This document shows positions 1 to 6,403 of a DNA stretch of 6,403 nucleotides, one piece after another (the first letter of the stretch is position 1; every line of letters starts with the position of its first letter). The position numbers were made by a program, and so were the translations under genes. Below the pieces are notes generated by a model. That model worked only from the letters and a program-made list of their open reading frames with translations. It was not told where the DNA came from and ran no database searches. The stretch is from contig CANGIH010000154.1 in assembly GCA_947453875.1 (NCBI GenBank), positions 1 to 6,403 of the forward strand, in the 5' to 3' direction. Origin of the DNA: Planctomycetaceae bacterium (GTDB taxonomy: Bacteria > Planctomycetota > Planctomycetia > Pirellulales > UBA1268).

Positions 1-508
1 AGCCGGTCTGGGCGACGAGTGCCTCGCAGCCTGTGATCCCGGCGTCGCAGCCTTCGAGCGCGTCTTTGCGCGCGGCGGAATCGGTGGCCAGATCGGCCGC
101 CAGCCCGCCGCCATCATCGACACGGAGCGTGGCGCAGGGCACCCCGGAAAGGAGCGGCTCGACGAGCGGATGGGCATGCCACGCCACCCGTTTCCAGTCC
201 CGTTCTCGGGCCATGGCGAAGAGCAGGTCCTGGGCGGCGTGGATCGTCGGCACGCGGTGGAAGATCGCTTTCAGTCGCCCGAGGTTCTCCGCGAGGAGCG
301 CGAGCCTCTCCGCCACGGTCTCGCCTCCATCGGGCAGCCAGGGGCGGGCTTGCTCGAGCGCCAAAACGGGGAGCATTCCCTTGGGGGGCGGCGCGGCATG
401 CGCGGCAGACCCGTGGCCTGAGAGCTCGCCGGCACGTTGATGGGGCCCCGGGCCAGCCACCGAGAGCGCTTCGCGGATGCGGGCCAGGATCGTGTCGCGG
501 GCATTCAT
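1..508 (-). CDS. lutC: LutC/YkgG-family lactate utilization protein (LUD domain), 3' truncated by window edge
   Basis: The frame is open from an ATG at 508 down to the left edge, giving 169 codons with no stop, so the C-terminus lies outside the window. The N-terminus reads MNARDTILARIREALS, the usual amphipathic opening of LutC proteins. After a Pro/Ala-rich linker (about residues 20-60) comes an α/β region, and residues 155-169 read DAGITGCEALVAQTG, matching the LUD-domain core 'aGiTGadalIAdTG'. In the family, LutC (LldG) is the small subunit of the LutABC complex that oxidises L-lactate to pyruvate in the cytoplasm. It has no iron-sulfur cysteine clusters, and none is seen here. The ATG overlaps the lutB stop as ATGA (505-508), which fixes the start and implies translational coupling. 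Full-length relatives are roughly 200-240 aa, so perhaps a quarter is missing. The LUD family is broad, but lutB next door makes this assignment strong. Confidence 0.88.
   Translation of the reverse strand, partial: MNARDTILARIREALSVAGPGPHQRAGELSGHGSAAHAAPPPKGMLPVLALEQARPWLPDGGETVAERLALLAENLGRLKAIFHRVPTIHAAQDLLFAMARERDWKRVAWHAHPLVEPLLSGVPCATLRVDDGGGLAADLATDSAARKDALEGCDAGITGCEALVAQTG
505..508 (-). other. ATGA stop/start overlap of lutB and lutC
   Basis: Read on the minus strand, ATG (508-506) starts lutC and TGA (507-505) ends lutB. This is a standard termination-reinitiation junction. It decides the lutC start and suggests the two subunits are made in linked amounts from one mRNA. Confidence 0.85.
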
Positions 509-2037
509 CGCCCACCTCCCCGTGCCGGCGATACCGCCGGCGATGCCCGGTGCCGCCACTGGTCGCGGAAGCTCCGCGCCGGTGCCTGCGGCAGATCGCG
601 GCTCGCGATCCAGTCGCGGAGCAGCGGGGGGCGGAGTTTCTTGAGGAGCCACAGCGAACGGCGGAAGAGGGCCCCCCCGGCGGCGAACAGCCGCGGGCGG
701 GCCGCCACCGCCGCGAACATCCGGTGCCCCATCCGCTCGAGTCGCGAAGGGGCCGTGCGGGCGGCATTGCGGCGATTGTGGAGAAGGTGATGGTGGATGT
801 CGATCCGCACCGGACAGGCGTCGGTGCAGGCGCCGCACAGCGAGCTTGCCTGGGAGAGATGGTTCCAGTCGGACAGGCCGCGGAGGTGGGGGGTGATCAC
901 CGAGCCGATCGGCCCCTGGTAGGTGGTGCCGTAGGTGAAGCCGCCGACGTTCTTGAAGATCGGGCAGACGTTGAGACAGGCCCCGCAGCGGATGCACTGG
1001 AGGCTGTCGCGCTGTTCGGGATCGGCGAGAATCGCCGAGCGGCCGTTGTCGAGGAGGACGACGTGCATCTCCCGCGGGCCATCCACCTCGCCGGCCGCCC
1101 GCGGGCCACCGTAGAGGGTGTTGTAACAGGTGAGGGGTTGGCCGGTCCCGGCGGTGGCGAGCATCGGCAGCAGCACCGCCAGGTCGTCGAGCCGCTCGAC
1201 GCACTTCTCGATTCCCACGAGGGCCACATGGACACGCGGCAGCGCCGCGGTGAGCCGGGCGTTGCCTTCGTTTTCGGTGATCGAGATCTGCCCCGTCTCA
1301 GCGACGAGGAAATTGCCCCCGGTGATCCCCACGTCGGCCTCGACGTAGAGCCGCCGCATGTGACGGCGGGCGATCATCGTCAGTTCCTCGGGGCTGTCGG
1401 TGGGGGCGCTGCCGAGATGCTCCTGGAAGAGCTTGCTGATCTCCCCGCGGCGGACATGCATGCAGGGAAAGACGAAATGGAAGGGGGGCTCGCCACGGAG
1501 TTGCTGGATGAACTCCCCGAGGTCGCTCTCCACGACGCCGTAGCCCTCCTTCTCGAGGGCGGCGTTCAAATGGATCTCCTCGCTCGTCATGCACTTGCTC
1601 TTGATGATCGCCCTGGCGCCGGCGGCCGCGATGATCCCCAGGATGATCTCCCGCCCCTCGGCGGCGTCACGGGCCCAGTGCACCCTGCCCCCACGCGCCT
1701 CGAAAGCCTCGGCGAAACGGACGAGCATCTCGTCGAGACGGTTGACGGCATTCCATTTGGCGAGGTTGGCGGCGTCGCGGGCCTGCTCCCAGTCGCGGTA
1801 GCGGGCCTTCTGGCCGTCACGGGTGGCGTAGTAGCCGGCCAGGGCGCGGCGAAGGAAGGCCCGGTGGTCGGTGTCGCGGACATACGCTCCGGCGTCGCGG
1901 AGGAATCGCTTCTTCGCCCCGTGTGGCAGCTCGTCCGCCGTCGCCGATTGCCCGGCAAGGGTCGATGGGGACTCGGTCGACGATCGGGCAATGGGGGGCG
2001 TCATGGGAGCGGGTGGAGGAGGCGTGGGTCGGGCCAC
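505..2037 (-). CDS. lutB: LutB, iron-sulfur subunit of the L-lactate oxidation complex
   Basis: This 510-aa protein is a little longer than typical LutB (about 470-480 aa); the excess is mainly a Pro/Ser-rich N-terminus of about 40 residues. Domains in order: a helical region (45-120); a LUD domain (about 125-340) with KSKCMTSEEIHLN at 146-158 and DVGITGGNFLVAETG at 235-249; a ferredoxin-type module with CIRCGACLNVCP at 348-359 (C348, C351, C354, C358) and CGACTDACP at 401-409 (C401, C404, C408); and a LutB C-terminal region ending in SFRDQWRHR. The cysteines suit two [4Fe-4S] clusters. In Bacillus LutABC and Shewanella LldEFG this subunit passes electrons during NAD-independent oxidation of L-lactate to pyruvate. 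The start is GTG at 2037, the first start codon after an in-frame stop at 2098-2100. An ATG at 2004 (residue 12) is an alternative; neither has a clear Shine-Dalgarno sequence. lutC follows with a 4-base overlap. Identity is clear; the exact start is uncertain. Confidence 0.95.
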   Translation of the reverse strand: MARPTPPPPAPMTPPIARSSTESPSTLAGQSATADELPHGAKKRFLRDAGAYVRDTDHRAFLRRALAGYYATRDGQKARYRDWEQARDAANLAKWNAVNRLDEMLVRFAEAFEARGGRVHWARDAAEGREIILGIIAAAGARAIIKSKCMTSEEIHLNAALEKEGYGVVESDLGEFIQQLRGEPPFHFVFPCMHVRRGEISKLFQEHLGSAPTDSPEELTMIARRHMRRLYVEADVGITGGNFLVAETGQISITENEGNARLTAALPRVHVALVGIEKCVERLDDLAVLLPMLATAGTGQPLTCYNTLYGGPRAAGEVDGPREMHVVLLDNGRSAILADPEQRDSLQCIRCGACLNVCPIFKNVGGFTYGTTYQGPIGSVITPHLRGLSDWNHLSQASSLCGACTDACPVRIDIHHHLLHNRRNAARTAPSRLERMGHRMFAAVAARPRLFAAGGALFRRSLWLLKKLRPPLLRDWIASRDLPQAPARSFRDQWRHRASPAVSPARGGGR

Positions 2038-2204
2038 TTCGATGATAGCCGTCGCGGCGCCCTCCCCACATCGGCAAAAGCCCGATCGGTCAGCCTCTCA
2101 CGTGGATTTTCCCCTCTCGACAGGCTAAAACCGCGGGTTCGGGACTGGGCAAGTGTGGGGCCGCGGTGGCACCCCAGACCGGTGGGATCCAGGGCGGGTG
2201 AGAC
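2038..2204. promoter_or_regulatory. Divergent lutB / gspE-like spacer, presumed to hold both promoters
   Basis: This 167-bp non-coding gap separates two divergently oriented genes, so it should hold promoters for lutBC (minus) and for the ATPase/CvpA-like pair (plus). I see no convincing -35/-10 pair on either strand. Possible regulatory structure: an 8-bp palindrome CCGATCGG at 2082-2089; the palindrome CACGTG at 2099-2104; and a small imperfect hairpin, ATCGG at 2070-2074 pairing with CCGAT at 2082-2086. On the minus strand that hairpin would lie in the lutB 5' leader. For the plus gene, GGTGA at 2197-2201 could be a weak, closely spaced ribosome binding site. Lactate operons are often controlled by GntR-family regulators (LutR, LldR), but no regulator gene or confident operator is visible here. 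Confidence 0.5.
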
Positions 2205-3847
<1,643 letters not shown>

Positions 3848-3851
<4 letters not shown>

Positions 3852-5170
3852 CGGGAATCCCCATGCTCCTTGCCGATTCGATGCTCCAGGGGTCGGCCGA
3901 CCTGATCACATTCGCGATCATCGGCCTGCTCGCCTGGCTCGGCTCCCGCTACGGCCTTTTCCTCGCCACGGTGTGGGGCCTGCAGGCACTCGCCACGGTG
4001 GTGCTGGCGTTCGCGCTGACGGATCGGGTCGATGGCCTCCTGGCGTGGGCCGGGATGCACGACGGCAGCGAGTTCGGGATGATCTGGCGGCAGTCGATCG
4101 CGTTCGTGACGAGCCTGGCCGTCGTGGCGATCGCCGCGCGCGTGGCGATCGGGAGCGCGATCAAGGAGGGGGCGACAAACTATCCGCCGCTGGTCGATCT
4201 CGTCGGAGGAGGAGTTGTCGGGGCGCTGGCCGGGAGTGTCGTGGCCGGCATCCTCCAGGTGGCGCTCGCGCTCGCCCCCCTCCCCGCATGGGCGGCATTC
4301 GATCACTCCAAGGTGGGTTGGGATCTCGGCAAGGGGATCATCGAGCTTGTCGCCAAGTGTGCCCCGCTTTCCAAGGATGATCTCGCGACCATGATGGATG
4401 GGGAGCCTGGATTTCCCGTCGAGAAGGCGGAGCTCGAGAAGCCTCCGGCGGCGCCTGTCGATCCCAACCAGCCTCCGGTGGAGAAGATCGAACTGCCGCA
4501 GTGGAGCGAGGTGTTCGCCGACATCAACTGGAATCAAAAGTGGGACGAGGGAGAGAAGTACATCGACGCCGACAAAAACGGCGAGTTCAGCTGGGTGCTG
4601 CGGAGCAACGATCGCAACACGAGCAAGACCCGCGACATCGGTCTCCGCGAACGCTACACCCTTGGCCCCTGGGTGACCGTCAGGACGCTCGAAAAGCAGG
4701 AGGTGCAACGACTCCAGCGGGCGGGGAAGCTGGGGCCCGTGTTCGGCCTTCCCTATCCGCCGCCCGGTGGAATGGCCCCCGGTGCGACGCCGCCGCCAGC
4801 GGTCACGCCGCCAGCCGGCGTCGGGACTCCGCCAACCGTCCCGCCGGTTCAACCTGGACAGCCCGCCGCGCTCCCTGAGGTTCCTGCACAAGCGCCGCCA
4901 GCCGCGCAGGTACCGCAGCCCCCTGCCGGCCAACCAGCCCCCGGCGCAGGCACGCCTCCCGGAGTGCCGAAGCAACCTGGCCAGCCCTCGGGAACAGCAC
5001 CCCCCTCCGCGCCGATCAGCCCTCCGGAGTCGACCCCGGGTGCCCCTGCTCCGAGTGAAAGCGTTCCCGGCGCTCCTCCTCCGCCGAGCGAGTCTCCGGC
5101 AGCCACCAAGGAGACACCCAAGCCTCCGGCCCGGAATCCCAGTCCCTTCAAGCCGGCCCCGAAGAAGTAG
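3848..5170 (+). CDS. CvpA-like membrane protein with EF-hand-like segment and proline-rich C-terminal tail
   Basis: This 440-aa protein has three parts. Residues 1-145 are strongly hydrophobic with about four predicted membrane segments (about 18-33, 39-57, 83-105, 118-143), including a Gly-rich VGGGVVGALAGSVVAGIL stretch. Arrangement and composition resemble CvpA (colicin V production) family proteins. The match is judged by eye and is moderate. Residues about 150-300 are soluble and charged, and include DINWNQKWDEGE (225-236) followed by DADKNGEF (240-247), which resemble paired calcium-binding loops. Residues 302-440 are almost entirely Pro, Ala, Gly, Ser and Thr, with a roughly repeated PGAPAPSES/PGAPPPPSES unit at about 397-416, ending in a basic KPAPKK. 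A tail of this kind could be an extended spacer or span the cell wall or periplasm. CvpA proteins have no firm biochemical role. Overlap with the secretion ATPase gene suggests the two proteins work together, but this is inferred from position only. The gene is real by codon pattern and junction; function unknown. Confidence 0.75.
4751..5167 (+). repeat. Low-complexity proline-rich coding tract
   Basis: This stretch encodes the last 139 residues of the CvpA-like protein, dominated by Pro with Ala, Gly, Ser, Thr and Gln. It is compositional rather than an exact tandem repeat; the clearest unit is PGAP followed by PSES, twice, near residues 397-416. Such tracts change length easily between strains and give misleading long open frames on the other strands. 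Confidence 0.7.
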
Positions 5171-5221
5171 CGGACGTCCGGCCACGCGTGGCCCGGGGCC
5201 GCTCCGCAGGCGCCCGGCCGG
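5171..5221. terminator. Palindrome-rich gap between convergent genes, candidate bidirectional terminator
   Basis: The 51 bases between the stop of the CvpA-like gene and the stop of lutA hold a perfect 10-bp palindrome CGGACGTCCG (5171-5180). Next is a perfect 14-bp palindrome GGCCACGCGTGGCC (5180-5193), able to form a 5-bp stem with a 4-base loop. A third potential stem pairs CCGGG (5193-5197 region) with CCCGG (5213-5217). Being symmetrical, these would fold on both transcripts. There is no T-tract on either strand, so it is not a canonical intrinsic terminator. Its position makes a termination role plausible. Confidence 0.45.
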
Positions 5222-5941
5222 TCAGGTCGAGGCGAGGACCTCGGCGAGGTGGATCGTGCGGGCCTTCTTGCCCTGGCGGGAAAGCCAGCCGTCGATCTGG
5301 AGCTGGCAACTCGGGTCGCTCGACACGATCCAGTCGCATTCGGTGCGGGCCAGTGACCCCGCCTTCACTTCCGCCATCGCGGTGGAGATCATCGGGAACT
5401 TCACGCTGAAGAGTCCGCCGAAACCGCAGCAGCTCTCCTGCTCGTCGCACTCGACCAGTTCGAGGCCCTCGACCGCCGCAAGCAGCTTCCGTGGTGCCTC
5501 TTTGATCCTCAGCTCGCGGAGGCCGTGGCAGCCGTCGTGGTAAGTGACGCGGTGGGGGAAGCGGGCCCCGACGTCGGTGACGCCGAGGCGATCGACGAGG
5601 AATTCCCCGAACTCGAACGTCCGCGAGGCGAGGTCGAGCGCGCGCTCTTCGTGCGGGGTGCCGGCGAGGAGTTCCGGGTAGAAGACGCGCATCATCGCGA
5701 CGCACGAGCCGCTCGGGCCGACCACCGCGCCTGCGCCGGCGAAGACGTCCAGGGCCCGGATCGCCACGGAGCGGGCTTCCTCCCAGTACCCGGAGTTGAA
5801 GCTCGGCTGGCCGCAGCAGGTCTGTGCCGGACGGAACGACACCCGATGCCCGAGCCGCTCGAGCACCGTGGCCACCGCCATCCCCGTCCGCGGGCACATC
5901 TGGTCGACGAAGCAGGGGATGAAGAGATCGACGTCCATCAC
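5222..5941 (-). CDS. lutA: LutA, CCG-domain subunit of the L-lactate oxidation complex
   Basis: This 239-aa protein matches the usual LutA/LldE/YkgE length. It has two cysteine-rich CCG domains: C10 and C16, then CCGQPSFNSG at 42-51 and C80; and HDGCHGLRELRI at 135-146 (C138), then CCGFGGLFSVKFP at 171-183 and C212. These motifs bind iron-sulfur clusters in the CCG family, shared with heterodisulfide reductase HdrB and the glycolate oxidase subunit GlcF. The length and the motifs FVDQMCP and CCGFGGLFSVKFP point specifically to LutA. It works with LutB and LutC in NAD-independent oxidation of L-lactate to pyruvate. The longest reading starts with GTG at 5941, overlapping the sucD stop (GTGA). 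An ATG immediately after, at 5938, gives a TGATG junction and is at least as likely. A purine-rich AAGAAGAAG run at the end of sucD may help ribosome binding. Unusually, lutB and lutC are not next to it; they lie about 3.2 kb downstream on the same strand, beyond two opposing genes. Confidence 0.94.
   Translation of the reverse strand: MMDVDLFIPCFVDQMCPRTGMAVATVLERLGHRVSFRPAQTCCGQPSFNSGYWEEARSVAIRALDVFAGAGAVVGPSGSCVAMMRVFYPELLAGTPHEERALDLASRTFEFGEFLVDRLGVTDVGARFPHRVTYHDGCHGLRELRIKEAPRKLLAAVEGLELVECDEQESCCGFGGLFSVKFPMISTAMAEVKAGSLARTECDWIVSSDPSCQLQIDGWLSRQGKKARTIHLAEVLAST
5938..5941 (-). other. sucD/lutA stop-start overlap
   Basis: On the minus strand the bases 5941 to 5936 read GTGATG. TGA (5940-5938) ends sucD. 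Either GTG (5941) or ATG (5938) can start lutA, so the junction is GTGA or TGATG. Both imply that lutA is translated from the sucD message. Confidence 0.8.
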
Positions 5942-6403
5942 TTCTTCTTATTCTTGCGATCGATTGCCCGGACCATCGCGGCGCCCATGTCGGCAGGACT
6001 CGCCGCGACCTCGATGCCGGCGTCCTTGAGCGCGGCGAGCTTCGCCTCGGCCGTTCCCTTGCCGCCGGAGATGATGGCGCCGGCATGGCCCATCCGCTTC
6101 CCCGGAGGGGCGGTCTGGCCGGCGATGAAGGCGGCCACCGGCTTGGTGACATGGTGCTTCACGAATTCCGCGGCCTCCTCCTCCGCTGATCCTCCGATCT
6201 CACCCATCATCAGGATCGAGTGGGTGTCGGGATCGGCCTCGAAGAGGGCGAGGATGTCGATGAAGCTCGAGCCGACGAGGGGATCGCCGCCGAGGCCGAC
6301 GCAGGTGCTCTGGCCGTGGCCGAGTTGGGTCAGCTGCCAGACCGCCTCGTAGGTCAGTGTGCCGGAGCGGCTCATCACGCCGACATGTCCCGGCGTGTGG
6401 ATG
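5938..6403 (-). CDS. sucD: Succinyl-CoA synthetase α subunit, C-terminal half (5' truncated by window edge)
   Basis: The frame is open to the right edge; 154 residues are visible out of about 290 usual for SucD. They begin IHTPGHVGVMSRSGTLTYEA, matching the 'PGrvGivSRSGTLTYEa' segment of the family, so the visible start is an artefact of the window and not a real N-terminus. Further family blocks are QSTCVGLGGDP (31-41), GEIGGSAEEEAA (68-79) and GKRMGHAGAIISGGKGTA (101-118). The His in GHAGAI (visible residue 106) corresponds to the phosphohistidine of the catalytic cycle. The enzyme, a heteromer with SucC, interconverts succinyl-CoA and succinate while making ATP or GTP in the TCA cycle. sucC would be expected upstream, outside the window. 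The protein ends in a short lysine-rich tail (DRKNKKK), whose codons also form the purine-rich leader of lutA. Confidence 0.95.
   Translation of the reverse strand, partial: IHTPGHVGVMSRSGTLTYEAVWQLTQLGHGQSTCVGLGGDPLVGSSFIDILALFEADPDTHSILMMGEIGGSAEEEAAEFVKHHVTKPVAAFIAGQTAPPGKRMGHAGAIISGGKGTAEAKLAALKDAGIEVAASPADMGAAMVRAIDRKNKKK

Noticed and set aside
114..767. 217-codon minus-strand frame spanning the lutB/lutC junction
   Set aside because: It is a shifted frame crossing two real genes. The lutC frame from 508 has the LUD motif and a coupled start, and this one has neither.
5148..6152. 334-codon minus-strand frame over lutA and the end of sucD
   Set aside because: It is out of frame with both genes, whose family motifs are clear in the other frame, and its product is Arg/Pro/Gly-rich noise.
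5525..6352. 275-codon plus-strand frame opposite lutA and sucD
   Set aside because: It is antisense to two well-identified genes with no motifs of its own.

Overview
This high-G+C window (about two thirds G+C by eye) looks like a bacterial chromosome. Several starts are GTG, Shine-Dalgarno sequences are weak or absent, and many gene junctions overlap. These traits, with the gene content, would suit a Planctomycetes-type bacterium. That placement is an inference from style only; no rRNA or other marker gene is present.

Layout, left to right. Positions 1-508 (minus) hold the first 169 codons of lutC, cut by the left edge. Positions 505-2037 (minus) hold lutB, whose stop overlaps the lutC start (ATGA). 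Positions 2038-2204 are a 167-bp divergent spacer. Positions 2205-3851 (plus) encode a GspE/PilB-type secretion ATPase with an unusual N-terminal membrane domain. Positions 3848-5170 (plus), overlapping it by GTGA, encode a CvpA-like membrane protein with an EF-hand-like segment and a long proline-rich tail. Positions 5171-5221 are a short palindrome-rich gap between convergent genes. Positions 5222-5941 (minus) hold lutA, and positions 5938-6403 (minus) hold the C-terminal half of sucD, cut by the right edge.

Two systems are interleaved. The minus-strand genes are central carbon metabolism: the α subunit of succinyl-CoA synthetase (TCA cycle), and the three parts of the LutABC iron-sulfur lactate oxidation complex. 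In a standard lut operon lutA, lutB and lutC are adjacent. Here lutA is coupled to sucD and separated from lutBC by about 3.2 kb carrying two plus-strand genes. The plus-strand pair appears to be one translationally coupled unit: a membrane-anchored hexameric ATPase of the type II secretion/type IV pilus class, and a multi-spanning membrane protein of unknown function. No platform protein (GspF/PilC), pilin or secretin lies in the window, so what the ATPase drives is open. This ATPase/CvpA-like pair is the least ordinary part of the window. Nothing here is a mobile element, CRISPR array or RNA gene.
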